Origin: Pipra filicauda | Taxonomy: Eukaryota; Chordata; Aves; Passeriformes; Pipridae | Assembly (NCBI RefSeq): GCF_003945595.2 | Contig: NW_024104129.1 | Span: 1,116,001-1,180,000, forward strand | Length of the DNA stretch: 64,000 nt | Direction: 5' to 3' | Part shown: one piece after another, positions 37,270 through 51,429 of the stretch | Layout of the letters: every line of letters begins with the position of its first letter | Numbering within the stretch: position 1 is the first letter of the stretch | Position numbers and translations under genes: made by a program | Notes under the pieces: generated by a model | What the model was told of the DNA's origin: nothing | Seen by the model: the letters and a program-made list of their open reading frames with translations, nothing else | Database searches by the model: none

Positions 37270-38175
37270 GGGCCTTGTGTGAAATTTTAATTCTTGAATT
37301 TCCTACTCACTATCTTCTGAAAGGTATTCACTAACCAAAACAAGCAGGATGATCTCTAGAATGGTTTTTTGAAAGCACTTAGATTTAATAAAAATATATA
37401 TTTGAAAAGGATGATAGATATTTCACTTTAAAAATTCAGTAGGCATCAACCCCTTTATACTTTGGATGAGTATTACCTTGTGCTTGGTACTGTGATTTAA
37501 GTAGAAATTAAGGTCTCAACAGGAGGCCATAACTGTTACTGCAGGGTATTATTTTAAAACAATAAAATGATATCTTTTGATAAACACTTAGGTTATAGCT
37601 ATCACAATTCTATTTCACACTCTTTTACTGTGTAACACAGACTTGCTACAATGTGGAAACTACTGTCTACTTCCAAAGAACAGCAGGGAAATCCCATGAA
37701 AACAACAATTATAATAACTATAAAGAATTAAAATAGCTCTTGGGCACCTTTTGTTATTGTTGTTTTCAGTTGTCAAGGGGAAAAACTGAACAAAGAAAAA
37801 GAAAGATGTGCTCCTAGCAATAGGGAAAGCATTTAAAAGGATCTTGCAAACAAGCTGACAACAATTCATTCAGGGTTATGAATTTATCAGTAAAAAAGAA
37901 AAAATAGATATTTAAAAAAAAAAAGGTAAAGTAATGCAGTAAGAGGTCTCCAGCTGGAAATGTCCTGTGGGGACTGCAAAGAGACTTCTAGCAGTAAACT
38001 TGTGTTGTGATTAACTAACGGCAGCTGAAAAGACAGGTTTAGAGGTGGTAGAAAAGTAGATACTCTCCTATTAACAGCCACAATGCCACCTGAAGAGAGA
38101 ATATGTTTCTCTTGCCATTAAAAGACCCTGAGCTGCTGGATTTTTTCATGTTAAACAAGACTGATGGATTTTCTT
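37270..38175. other. Unassigned AT-rich non-coding sequence
   Basis: No gene recognised; an A-rich run lies near 37893-37924. Confidence 0.5.
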
Positions 38176-38179
38176 TCCA

Positions 38180-38360
38180 CAGATTCTACCAGTTGCCTCT
38201 TATCCCGGTGAAAATTACTAGAAGCAGTGAGACAGACAATTAAAGACCTGTTGCGGCTCCTTTATCTGAGTGGTAATCTCCAATACAACCTGAGGCTATT
38301 TTTAAACAAACCACTAAACGCCTTCCTCTCTGGACCTGTAATGACAAGGTCTGGAGACAC
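38180..38360. other. Candidate conserved non-coding element
   Basis: A non-repetitive stretch with 'gacaattaaagacctgttgc' and 'taatgacaaggtctgg' words, CAATTA/TAAT-type motifs and a few CpGs. It looks like vertebrate enhancer sequence. Inference from texture only. Confidence 0.2.
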
Positions 38361-38900
38361 AGGAGTAATTTTTTAAATGGTCTGTTTTGAAAAAACTGCT
38401 TAGCAGAGAGCTCTTACATTGCATATGAGGCAGGCAGGACAGTACTTCAATGGAGCTATGGCCACTGCACCAAAACAGCATTAGTTGGTCAGTTTGGCGT
38501 CAGAAAGGACACAAGATTAGAGGCTGCTTCCTCTACATTAATGTCTGCTACTGATGTTGTAATTTGCATTCATCCTGCTTAAGGAATTTTGATCACCTCA
38601 CAGTCAGAAGTATTTTGATGCTACTAAGCATGTGATTCAGCATGAAGACAAGGAACTAGTAAATTGATAAATATAACTTTTCCATGTAATCTTTGTGAGA
38701 ACTGCATTTAAGCTATCAGTTGTATCACATCCTACAAACATTCCCCTAATTCTTAAGTAATTTGGAGGCTCAGTTAGCAGAATAAACCTACAGATGCACA
38801 GTTAAGTTTGAATAATGGCACCTTCTTACATCAACATAGTTCATTATTTAATGCTACCAGAACATCAGTTTTAATTACACCTGAGTAGCTGACATCATAG

Positions 38901-38902
<2 letters not shown>

Positions 38903-38965
<63 letters not shown>

Positions 38966-38978
38966 TTTCTTTCTTTTT

Positions 38979-39060
<82 letters not shown>

Positions 39061-39073
39061 TTCCTTTCTTCCT

Positions 39074-39127
<54 letters not shown>

Positions 39128-39247
39128 TTCCTTTCTTCCTTCCTTCCTCCCTCCCTCCCTTTCTTTCTTCCTTTCTTCCTTCCTTTCTTCCTTCCTTCCT
39201 CCCTCCCTCCCTCCCTCCCTTCCTTCCTTCCTTCCTTCCTTCCTTTC
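38903..39247. repeat. Long polypyrimidine microsatellite, (TTTC)n to (TTCC)/(CCCT)n
   Basis: About 345 consecutive pyrimidines on the + strand. The first half is nearly pure TTTC. From about 39057 it is interrupted by TTCC and by CCCT blocks (about 39146-39160 and 39199-39220), ending in TTCC units. The layered structure suggests successive unit mutation and expansion. The minus-strand frames of lysine, glutamate, arginine and glycine are artefacts. Such tracts can form triplex (H-DNA) structures and vary in length between individuals; the assembled length may be unreliable. Confidence 0.97.
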
Positions 39248-39254
39248 ATTATCT

Positions 39255-40075
39255 CTGCTAAAGGCCCCTTCTTTTTCAAATGTATACACATGCTGGCTCA
39301 ACAATACAGTTTCTCTGGCTGGGCCTACAACCTGATTTAGTGAAATTTAGGCTTTATATCGACTGGGAAATAAATGAGAGTAAACCTAGTTGTGAAATCC
39401 TGCATGTGAACATCGGAATTATCTGAATGGTTCTCAAACTTCCTTATACATGGCTGACAACATTACTTCAATAGGATAGAGAAAATATAGGCTTGTCAAG
39501 GCAAAGGTTTTGTTACTGTTTATTCAGCGCCATTAACACAGAGGCAGTGCCCTACACTGCTGGATATAAATGCCCTACACATACCTTCAGTTGGAAGACC
39601 TCTCAGGTTCCACTAACATACTCTAGAGTGCACTTGAGCCAACTTTAATCACTTTAAAGCTCCCTGGAACAAGACAGGAATCTTATTTATGTCTACAGCC
39701 TGAGGAAGAAAGCTCAACCACCTCCAGAGGGAAGTCAGATTGCTGTAGTGCGATTGACTGCAAGACGGTGGAATGACTGTGGCAGTGTGGAGAGTAGCTG
39801 GAGCAGTTCACGTCTCCTTAGCAACTGCAGAAGGAGCTACAGGACCACGTTAGGTTAGACCTCTGTGTTTTACACCACTCAGAGTTGGTGAAAGAATCTT
39901 GTCCTGAGAATACAGCCTGTGCATGTGTAGCTGAGACAAGTGTTCTTCATAACAGTGCTCTTCCTCCTCTGCTGTCCAGAGCTAGTCATAGGAAATTTTC
40001 ATATTGTCACTTTTCATATTGTTACTGATCACATCAGCTTAGTTATTTTGGTCTACTAATAAAGAATATCTAGAA
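39255..40075. other. Unassigned non-coding sequence
   Basis: No gene or repeat recognised. Confidence 0.5.
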
Positions 40076-40079
40076 GTTA

Positions 40080-40445
40080 TTCAGCCTGGAGAAGAGAAGG
40101 CTATGGGGACCCTTGACTGTGGCCTTTTAGTAATTTAAAGGGGCCATAAGAAAGATTTTTAGCACTTTTTAGCATGGCCTGTTGCAATAGGATAATGATT
40201 TTAAATTGAAAGCGAGTCAATTTGGAATAGATACAAGGAAGAAGATTTTTACAATGAGTATGATGAAACACTGTCACAGGTTGCCCAGAGAGGTGGCAGA
40301 TGCACCATCCCTAGAAACATTCAAGATTGGGTTGGACAGGGCTATGAGAAACCCGATCTAGTCAAAGATGTCCCTTGTCATTGCAGGGGGGTTGGATTGT
40401 ATCACCTTTAAAGGTCTCTTCCAACCCAAACCACTCTATGATGGT
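40080..40445 (+). mobile_element. CR1 LINE, 3'-end fragment
   Basis: Typical CR1 3' sequence in order: 'tcagcctggagaagagaagg', a 'caggttgcccagagaggtgg' block, 'acattcaagattgggttgga', and the end 'ggtctcttccaacccaaacc' followed by a single ATTCTATGAT-like tail unit. It is 5'-truncated and retains only the end of the second open frame and the 3' UTR. The tail differs from that of the copy at 31974, so the two belong to different CR1 subfamilies. Confidence 0.9.
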
Positions 40446-40449
40446 AGAA

Positions 40450-43400
40450 GCAAGGGACCTCATTCCATTGAACAGGACCAAACAGAGGGTTTCATGCTTC
40501 CTTATTCCCTAAGAAGAGTGAAAGTGGGTGAGAACACTTCGAAATTAGAAGTCTCAATTCCATGTTTGCCCTGTAAGGTAATAATAATAATATCTTTTTA
40601 GAGTCCAGTGGCGTTCACAGAATAGCACAAGCTTTGAGATTTACTGTACTGTCCTTTGCTTTGTTCCTCAATAGGAAACTGGAAATATTTTGAAAAACAG
40701 GAAAAAGCATTGAACTTGGTCCTCAACTGTAAAAGACTGGTAAAAATTTGTGACAGGGGCCAGTGTTATGTTTATGTTCCTATAGTCCATGACAAAACCT
40801 TACTACATCTTAAGGACTCTAGAGAACGATCCTAAATTAAATCTCCAGTTTTTATACCCTAAAAACTAACAGAGATAAATTTCATCCTACAAACAGACTG
40901 ACTATTACATTGCTGAGTGAATTTTGGTATTTTTTTTGTACAAATTGTTGCTTTTCATGCTCAATTCTAGCTGACATATACAAGCATCTGTTGTGTTAAA
41001 GGGCATGCAGGTAAACAGGAGGTGATCGAAATTTTTCTTGAAAACTTAGGTATCTACAAGGAGAATGTTGATGGCAGTGTAGCTGACAATGCTGCTTAAT
41101 TTATGCTCAAACATTTTCATACAGTGGAATATAAATGAGACCCTGCCAGACAAATATTTGTAAAAAAATATTCATATTGCTTCATTGTCAGCCAAAAGAG
41201 AGATTACTAAGTCGTTGAAATCAGACAAAACTCCCACTCATAACTCTTGGCTGGAAAATATGTATAGATTTGCTCCACTGAAAAAGGCTTGCTGTCAAAT
41301 CAGCAGATGAACACAAGATTTCAATGAGATATGCACACATCTTTCTGTAGCTTTGTCTAGTGATATATTGACAATATTATTAATGAGCCTATTGCTATTC
41401 CCTACCTTGCAATTAATCTCTGAACTTGTTACATTTCTGATTAAACTGTAATTTTTCCTTCAAAAGTTGGGCTCTGGCTCTGGTGTCCCACTCCAATGAG
41501 TAGATCCCAGCAAAATGAATAAAACCAACAAATCAGCCCCCAGCTGTCCTTAGATTGCAAGACTAATCTCCAGTGATTTACAGAAAGCTTTCTAGCAGAC
41601 TCTGCCACTAAACAATCTAAGGTGAGCAGTGGCATTCTCTGGACTAATCAGGGGTGCAGGAAAATATACTGACTTGTGACAGAGCATGCACCTGTGCCTC
41701 TTGCTTTCTCTGAGAAGGACTCCCTCCCCAAACAGCTGCTCCGATTAGCAGCCAGTAACAAATGTACGACTCTTACTTTCCCCTCTGTTTTTAACTTTGC
41801 TACCCATTTACACATCGTGCCTATTAGTAGCTTGTTATTTTAAAAGTTATCACATAAGAAAGAATGAAGTGTGTCATGTGTTATGTGTTCGGTGCTTTTA
41901 AGAAAAAAAAAGAACTCTGTTTGCTTTGGCAACTGCAGCTCCAGTAATTTGTCTGAACAGGAGATGGAAATCTAACAGCATATGGCTGCAGATATAAATA
42001 CAGATCTAGAATTATATGCAGACATACTATACATTAAAATGAAAAGCATTTCATGGGCAGTTGGTCACAGTGATAATTCCAAAATGCAAGATTTAGTTAC
42101 CATCCTCAAGTATTTATCCCTTGCTATTCATAGTATTTTATACTCACAAATCCTTATTGTAATTTAAATTTAGCTAGAAGATGGCAGATGACCAGATTTA
42201 CCCCAAACCACTCAAGGCATGCCATTTTCCTCAGATGCATCTTATTATACTGTGCACAGAGCAGAATGAGACAAAACTGTATGGTGTGCTTCAAATATGC
42301 TTATGATTTATGTATACCATTAGCTTTATAACAAAGAGAGAAGAAAGTGATGAGTCTCCATTAACTCCTGAGGAGAATTATGGCTTGAGGAACGTTATTT
42401 AAAGCAGACTCTTATACACAGTGAAACAATGAAGAGGAATGGAGGTGCTTCAGTCTTGAGCACTTCTGGAGTCAGAAGGTTTTGATGAAGGATAATAAAA
42501 GAAAGATTCCCAAATGTGCTAAATGTATTTCAAATTTAGCTTTTCTAACTTTGATTTATATCAAAATTAATTTTGCTCCACTACTTTCCTGAAAAATGTC
42601 CTATTTCCCAATTCATAAACCTTTGAAATTTACCCTCCCTTCTTCAAGTTTCTCTATTGCTGAGCTGTCACGTAATTCTGGTTTTTAGACTTATTGTTAC
42701 ATTACCTCACTAGTATGTGGATAAAGCCTACACAAGGGCAAATGTGGTTAACAAAACAACAACAACAAAGCAACTTCTCAGTTTCATTGGTGAAATCTTC
42801 CTTCCTTAAATATGTGGATATCAAAATATGGTCATCACCTGTGTGCACTCTGCTTGGGAGGTGTAAGCAGCAGTGCTACATGGTGAGGACTACAGAAAAA
42901 AAACCTCAACAAACAACAAATTCAGATCTGCTTGGAATAAGTAGCTGAGGAAAAAAACGTTGGAAGTGCTTTCTCCATTCATGTTTATCAGATTATTATC
43001 AGGGCCATTACTGGGATCATTGCTGTTGTTTACTTGCTGCTGTGCTGAGATAGTTTGGCACATGAATACAGTAATGAAGAATGGCCCTACAAGTGTGAAA
43101 ATTAAGCATAATCTGAAGAACTATCAAGATACACATTATTTCAAGTATACCAATGGGGAAAAGACGACCCCAAAACTTAAATTTTCACTGCATACAATTT
43201 AATCATCATAAGCAATTTTACAAAGCTTTTAAGTGCTTTGTTGGCCAAAGAACAAAAGCATCTACAGAAGCCATCAGTAACTGATACTTTGAAAGGTATT
43301 TTCTAACTGATAAAGTTTTATTTTGAACCAAGAACCAACTCTAAATTCAATAGGAATTATAAGGAGTTAAAAGAGTACATCAATTCCAATTATTGAGACC

Positions 43401-46400
43401 AAACAGCAACAAAATAGAAAGGAAACGATATACCAAGATAAAAATCTTTTCCTATTACATGAGTCTTTTGTTAAAACACCTAAACTGATCCTAATATTGG
43501 ATAGAAGTTTGTAATTTATTGCAGAGGGATTTTTGTTTCCTTATATTATTTTGGAAATACAGGAAGTTAGTCACTAATGCAATAACTGAAAAAGTATGAA
43601 TTAGTTTTCAAACCTATATTGCATGTCAAAATGTTCTGTCATTATTTTTAATCAGATGATTTTAAGAGAAAGAAGAAAAACTTGAGTTGCAATTCTTGTT
43701 TTATCCCTGCTGAAGCATGAGGTGACTTTTTATAAGCCAATCTGACCTTGAAAACAATTTTATTCATTAACCTGCCACTGACAAAAGAAACAGTGTTCTA
43801 GTAGGGAGGCAAGTCTTGACTTTTCTTTACAAAATGGAAAGATTAAGCAATCCATAATGCCATTGTCAAACTGTAAAATGAGTCCAACAGGATTCAGTAG
43901 AAACATGTTGTAAAAAATATTTTGCAGACACTAAGCATTAATAGAAAAGGGCTCAAGCTCATTCTAGATGAATTTCTATCACTGTAGTAAAGATAATATC
44001 TCTCTTCATATAAAGGCAAGACATGGTTCACTGGCACATCATGAATTCCCTGTATAGCTTTCTGTTGGCCATCATTAAAGTCTAAGTATCAATAAATCCA
44101 GAAAATCATGGAAGACCTGTAAATAGCACTTGGTTAAGTCCAGCATTTTAATTTAAATAAGGAAGAAAAATGTACTGTCAAATTGTCCCGATTTTTGGTT
44201 TTTTATAATGCTTTTCTGGCATTTCCAGTATATACTCTGCTTTCTATTATTTCGTACAGAGAAAGACAATACCTAAATATTTACAACAGCCCTTATTTGT
44301 GCAAAGCAGTGAAAAAGTTTACAAATGTCATAACTGGCAGTAGATACAGAGTATCTTTTACGTACTATAAGTGCATTATTTAGTTTGGTTAGACTGTGAC
44401 ATTCATCACAGTATCCAGGTGCCTTACAGCTGTTCAGAGAAACACTTGTCAACAACTGATGTAGTTTAGAAAAGCTGTTTCAGAGCGGGGCTCGTTCCTT
44501 GGTATGTCAGAGACATCTCTTGAAAATTAACCCCCTTGGCCAAAACACATGAATTAAATAATGTAAAAATGAAGAGATAACAGGGCATAAAAAATCAAAA
44601 CTAAATAATTTATCTATTTTGGATGCTACTATACTGCAGAAACTAAAAAATTCCAGATAAAAAGTCCTCTTCCAAGAAGTGCACATACTTTTGCTTTACT
44701 GGAGTTTAACCTTTTGGACCAGTAGGGAAGCTGCAGTGAAAGACAACATGTGGCAATGCTGGAGACCACCAGGAATGAAGCCAATCATTGCTTTTAAATT
44801 ATAGCCAATACCTTGATTTTCATCCAGTGTGCACAGGGAGTCAGTGAGCCAAAGAGCTGTGTGTTCATACTGGCCTAGCCCACCAAAGTGCCTGTCTCCC
44901 TTTGCCAGCATCTCACATTTAACTCCTTTTCTTTCCTGGCTCAACTAAAAGAGTCTCTTATTCTTCAGCTACTCCCATGAGAGATTTTCCTTTTGTTTCA
45001 TCTCTTCTACCTCCTAGTCCTGACCACCTAGGAATTGGAGTCATGTCATAATCTGGCCCTGCTCCTTTTCAAAGTAGCTTTAACTGTAAAGTTATTTCTA
45101 AAGGCAGAATTTAAGCAATGTTGAAGTGTGTCGTCTCCTTCTGCAGTTTTCTCCACCTGGCCCAAAATAGTTGACCCTTGACAGAACCACAGCACCACAG
45201 TGTTTCTGACATAAGAATGAACTCAGCTGCAGTTTTTTGGCTTTCACTTATGATTGCTCCCACCTGCCTCTATTATTTATGCAATTCTGTTTGGGAGACA
45301 AGGTTAGCATGAGGAAAAGTTTACCAATATAACTGTCCTGGCAAACTATCCTTGTGTGGGTGCAGCTTCTACTGGCCAGGCAGAAAAGAAAAGAAAGTAA
45401 TTTTGCTGGTAAGGAAAATACTGGTTCCCAAGTGAAACAAGTTATACTGGCAAAAACACTTTCCATTCCAGAGTAACCATATCTACACCAAGCTTTTGAC
45501 AATATAAACAAATGATTAAAACAAAAATAACCTTAGTTGATACTGCTGTGCTGGAAAACATACCTGCTGTAGACCTGGCCAAATTTTATGACAGAAAAAT
45601 CAGTTTTATGAGTAAGAAAATCAAACTCATCTTCTCTAATAAGAAAAAGAGTGGGGAAGGAAGAGACCAACAATGAATTTGCAAATATGAAGCATTCATT
45701 ATTTCTGACAGTAATCGTTTCCTCTGAAAATTTATAAATAGGGTAAAGTAATGAATCTAATTAACTTGGCCTTTTATTGGGCAGTCAGAGCTGTTGAAGG
45801 GGTAGCACAGTAAAAAATATTTCAGACTTAGCATGGGAAACTGGCTAAAAGCAGGACTTTCCAAGGAGGGTCCTTTTATTGTAGAGGTGCATGTTGACTC
45901 ATCCAAATAATAAAAAAAAACATTTAGGTTGAGGTAAACTGGAAAGTAAAGGCTTATCCTCCTTCTTTCTTAGGGTTAAAACCTATCATTAAGAAAGAAC
46001 AAAAAAGAGAAGCATTGATAGCTCTTGCACTTACAGGTTTGGTTTTTTTGTTTCTCTCCAGAGACCTCCACAGAGGAACTGTTTTCATTTTTCTCGCTGA
46101 CTCAAAGCTTTCTGACTTTGCAGAAAATGCTTAAGCTTTTCTTAATTGTTACTGTTGGACAAAGAAATATCTGTGTTGTTGCTGTCATTATAACTGCTAT
46201 CGGCGCTGTTGTGCAATGTGTTTTCAGAGGCGGTCTGGCAGAATGAGTGCTCTCATTTCTGACTTGCTGCTGCCCAGGGCAGTGGGTGACTGTGACAACA
46301 TCTTTTATTGTTTCCAGCTTCGAAAAGGTAAGTCTCATACTTGCCAAGTGTGAGAAAAATCTCGTTTTGTCTTTGTTTTATTGAACAACTGTCATGGTGT

Positions 46401-48340
46401 CGGTGGGAGTTGTTCATCAACAGTACTTCACAGCCCTAATTGCAAAACCACTCTGTCCCCTTGCAAAGAGAGGACACGTGTGTGACTTGCTGGCACAGAG
46501 ACTGTCTGAAAGCATGAAGACAGTGGTTGAACCAACCTTTTTGCATTATTAGACATAGCTCTGCCTTTGGATGAAGTGGTTTGTACTGAGCATAGGTCAA
46601 AGAGGAAAGCCTCCTGTTAAAACTTAAAGCTTTAGTGGTGTGAATAGGGCTTTGCTGCCAGAGGGCAAGTAGAGAGGAGACCATGCAGAGGAAGGTTTGC
46701 TGTCCTGCTGGGCTGAAAACAAGACACTATGAGAGAATATTAGACTTGAGTTTCAGGCTTGCTTCAGGTGGCTCAAGTCAGTTCTGGAGCTCTCTGGGTA
46801 GCAGTGGAGCACATAGAGGTCATGTGCTAAAATCAGTGGAAATAATAGTCTCAAACAATCTTAACCATATACAATCAGAAGACAGGCCAAGGCTTCTACT
46901 TTTTTACCAAAAATCTCTCAAAGACTGGCAGGTCAATGGCTGAAATTTTGTGCTCTTGTGCCTTTCCTAGTATATATTTTTTATGCTTGTAAATTATTGG
47001 CATAAAATTATTTCTATTAGATCTCATGGCTCAATATACATAAATTCCTTAAATATATACTGCTTACATTGATTTAAAAACTGATTTAAAAAAATGTCTG
47101 CAAAGTCAGATTTTGGGGAGGATATTTAAGTTCCTGGATTTTTTGCAGTTTCAGTTAAAATAAAAGAAACTTTTCAAACACTGTGTAAAAACACCTAAAC
47201 TATTTTCTTCCTGAAGGGAAAAAAGTCGATTTACTAGACCTGAGCTCTATGCTTTGCTGTGCCAATGACTCACTGGGCACATCTCTGTGATTTGTAGCAG
47301 CATCGTTAATGTCTGTACAAGGTCTTCCAGTTTTATGGCAGAAAGGCTATGCCATTACACAGGAGTAGTTCCAACCAGGTCAATGAATCTCCTCAAGGGA
47401 GCCAAGTTTCGTCTGTGTCTGGATGTTGGTACCAACATGGATTTAGAATATAGGATTTAAAGAACTTAAGGCGCAGAGTACTGACTGCATTGACTGCACT
47501 GCAGAGAGAAAGAACTTGCCAATAGATTCTTATGAAACCTTGTTTCACTCTTCTATCTTAAAGCTTTCTTTTCACATTTCAGGCCATTTGCTGCTGCATC
47601 ACTGCCATTACTTGCACACATTCCTAATTGCACTCAGGTCCTACTTAGATTAATTTTGTGACACAGGATTTTGTGACAGTGAATGTAAGACTATCAGGAA
47701 GAAGACTGCTAGTCAATCATGAACCCCCAGAAATTAGACAAGGAAAGACACGTTATTAAGTAATTTACTCCATCCAAATGCCAAATGATTGTTTTCTAGA
47801 AGATTTACTTGAGCTCTTTCTCAAGTTACATTTCAAACAGTATGAGATACCCAACACAGCTGTTTCATATTTTCATGGACCCAACTATTCAGAAAGCTTT
47901 TTTGGAAAGTCCATCCTAAAATTAATTGGACTTGTATCTGCCATTCTGATTCTTCTCAGATCTAATGATAGTAATCCCTTTTATACTCTTTCCATGTCTC
48001 CAGCCTTCTGACCTCTCTACTGTGAAATGATTATCAGAATTGGCTGCTCCTGCTGTAACTTTTCTCTTGTGTAAAACCATATTTATAGTCTAGGGGGACA
48101 AAACACACGTGCAGAGAGGTACTTGTTTTACCCCCATCTGTCAGCTACCAGTACTGGCCAGCTATGGCAGGAGCAAGACAGATATCAAGTTACAACAACA
48201 AAGAAATATTCTAATATTAACACTTCAATGTCAAATGCTTGTTCAGTGCCAGTGTGCCATAATTTTTAGTGTAGTAGTTACAGTAATACTGCTTTCCTTT
48301 TCTTTAAAATACTGGACAGGACAGTAATTCAGGAAATGTA
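40450..48340. other. Unassigned AT-rich non-coding sequence
   Basis: About 7.9 kb without a recognisable gene, RNA gene or transposon. Open frames are short and featureless, and several oppose one another (for example 46025-46347). A-rich runs occur near 41904, 42897 and 45908. Confidence 0.5.
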
Positions 48341-48347
48341 TCTGCAA

Positions 48348-48377
48348 GTACATGTATATATATATACACATATGTAC
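48348..48377. repeat. Near-palindromic alternating purine-pyrimidine tract
   Basis: A GTACAT...ATGTAC bounded stretch of mostly TA/CA steps, an imperfect palindrome that could extrude a cruciform or seed a (TA)n/(CA)n microsatellite. No gene is associated. Confidence 0.7.
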
Positions 48378-48379
48378 AC

Positions 48380-51300
48380 AGAGGTGAATACAAAATAACA
48401 CCACTGAAGACAAGTGAGTTTAGACATAAAATTTCAAGGTTTGGACCACTATGTAGAGAAGATATAAATATTAAACATTCACAGAAAAAAAATCACTAAT
48501 TCCCTCAGAGCTAAAACTTGCTGTTTCAACACAAAGAATGGCCTAGAGATATCTGTCCTTTGCAAAATTCTGGTGCGTTTGGTTGTCTCCCTTTATTCTC
48601 TGTCTGTCACTAGCAGCTGACAACTTGTCTTCCCACTTTGCAGATCCACACCTGGCAAAGCAGTGTCACCTGTCAATCACTGCTTCAAAACGCATAACTT
48701 CATATAGCAGAAGACTTTAAAGCAGTATGTAAAAAGAATTTCCTACTTTTAAGATGCATGATGGATTTTTCTTGGTGAAAGAGAAGAAAAAACAAAAGGA
48801 GAAAGGAAAGTAGGAAAGCATCAGAAAAAGGGGTCATCAAAAAGCAGAGGGATACTGGAGAATAAAAGGTTAAATCTTCAACCCATTTTCTTCTTCTCTT
48901 AATGTAGGAGCCAAGGGAATGGCTGACACTTTACTGCAACAGCAACTGGTTCTCAAAATAAGTGTTGGGAAGGGCAATCAGACATTCCCCTCTTGAAAAA
49001 TACTTTCAGACATCATTAGGGAGACACAGTCGTTCATGATGTTCACAAGGAAATCAAGGTGGCAGCTAATGAGTCCCCAGCCCTTCTCTTAAAATATCAA
49101 ACCTGCCTGTTCTCTTCTGCAATTCCCACCATGTCTGCTTTCAAAAACAGTCAAACAGCTTCCTTTCAGTTTGAGCTTTTGCCATCTGCTGACTTGCAGG
49201 CTCTCTCTTTCATTACCTCTCCTGCACAGAGGCCTCATGCTCCTGCCAACAGCAATTCCCATGTCACTCTCTCCCAGGAGGAGACTCCTTCCTACCTCTT
49301 AAAATGTTTTTCCCTCCAGATTTTCCAAGTAATGGCCCAACCACTACTCCTGTGAGAGGAAAAGTGGTGGTCTGCAAAACACATCCGAACTCTGCTGTAG
49401 GGTTAATGTCTTTTGGGAGGGCTGTTGCTGAAGGATTTAGCCCCTCCATAGGTAATTGTTTCTTCTTTGACTATTTGTGAGGAACAGGAAAAACTGCTTT
49501 TGAATGGACTCAATGCTGTAAGGAAATTGTATCTACTTTGGTTCACAAACTGTGAGTTTCCTGTCTGCTTCGAGGGGCACTTACTAGTTTATCGAGTGGT
49601 ACCAAAGACAGATTGTGGGAGGATTTCAAGGGGTGCACAGCAGTCAGTACACAGAGGTCCATGAGGATGCACAACATCCTGCAGTGCCTCTCTGAGAGAA
49701 AGCAGCATCTCACTACACCTGAGCTTGGATGCCGTACCCCACATACGGGCAGGATGCCATGAGGAGGTGATGTTGGCATCCTGTCTCCTCCTGATTCTAA
49801 GATTGCCAGGAGCTGGGACTCTCACTACCTCCCACAGTGACAGCTTTTCCTGACTTACACTGTAGTTATGACAATAACATTTTCCTTTAGCTAAGAACGA
49901 AAAATGTACTCTGGCTAACTATGGTAGAGAAATTGCTGATCTCAGGGTTTAGTTCGATGTCACATATTTTGTCCACCTTCTACACTGAGGACAGCTCTAG
50001 TTACACTCTCCACTTCTGATTTCTTTCTTCTTCCTCTTTTTTTTTTTTTTTAAATATTTCCAGTCAGTTAGAGTCTGATTTCTGTTTACCCACAGCCACA
50101 CCAGCAGCCCACTTCCTTGGGGAAAGGTGAAGGTATGGAGAATGAAACATTAACATCTTTCTTTGTAAAACTCTAAAAGTGAACAAAATATACATGGATT
50201 AAATATCCTATGCAGACAGTTAAGCAAAAAAAAAAAAGCTGAATGAGACAATGAGAAAATAACAACAGAATCAGTACATTTTTATCAAAATAAATATTTC
50301 ACATTGGAAGTGCAGAAGCTGTCAGACTGTAAGGTATGAAGCCTGCCTGAGGCCTTTGATACAAGATACAGACTTTTTCCAGAACACGTAAACTGACTAA
50401 GAATAGAAATTGATGTAAGCACTTTTCATCTCCTCTTTTTGACAATGATGTAATCATTTTTGTAGTTAATAAGATATTCAGGGTTGTACCTCCATTTTTC
50501 TTAGCTTGATTCAGCTAATAGATAAGATAATCCCCCCCAACATTTCAACCCCTAGCTGTGAGTCACTATCTCTGATGAAGATGTGCCACTCTATGTTACC
50601 CTGAGCACAAGAAACTGCCAGGATTTTTGAAACTTTTTCACTGGGAGTTGGGATTTCCTTGTGTGCTTATACAATTTGTATGTGTTAAGCACCAAACCAA
50701 AGAGTTGTTGACCTCCCTGTTCTCTCACTGAACTCTTCAAAGACACAATATCAGGATAGATAAAGGGGAAGACACTGGATTAGTGGAGCTAAGGAAGAAT
50801 CAAAGACAAAACAGTCTCTCAGATACACACATACGCATGTGCACTTCGCCTTCCTTGTTCTCACACAAGTCTCAAAAATTTCTCTACTAGGAGGGCAGAA
50901 GATATGCCTCAAATCCTAACTCTCTCCATGACAATAGACCCATTTCCTTTGGATCAGAACATATTGATTAAAAATCTATAAATTAATTTTCATATATTTA
51001 TTTTGCAACAGGTTTTTTTTTATTATTTTTTATCATGCTTTTCCATGTCCCAGAATTATATTCCCTGAACAGTTTAAAAGACAATCAGTTTTAAAATAGA
51101 TTCTCAGACAGCGGCAAGGCTCAAGGATCAGATGGACCATGAGTACCTCTGTAATATTTCCTCTGCTTTCTTCCAGCTGAGAAACGAGTGATGAAGGGTT
51201 AATTAATGTAATACTGATGTGCAGCTAGACAGGGTGGAGGAAGAAATTGTCATCTGCTCTTCCCAAACTGTGTTTATGTTAGTTACTGAGAGCTTATGCC

Positions 51301-51428
51301 ATATTATCTCCAAAATGGAAACTAGAGGTTTAAACATACATTCATAATAAGGACTTCAGAAAACAGGAAGAGAATATCTGAAATAGAGTTAGAAAAATCA
51401 GATGTTTTGAGAATAGGTAATAGTATGC
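48380..51428. other. Unassigned non-coding sequence
   Basis: Mostly AT-rich. A patch at about 49540-49840 is close to 50% G+C, has overlapping minus-strand open frames and is unassigned. A 15-base T run lies at 50037-50051. No gene or transposon recognised. Confidence 0.45.
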
Positions 51429-51429
51429 A

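Noticed and set aside
38831..39304. Lysine/glutamate/arginine/glycine-rich proteins of 138-157 residues on the minus strand
   Set aside because: They are translations of the (TTTC)/(TTCC)/(CCCT) microsatellite in different frames, with no other coding evidence.
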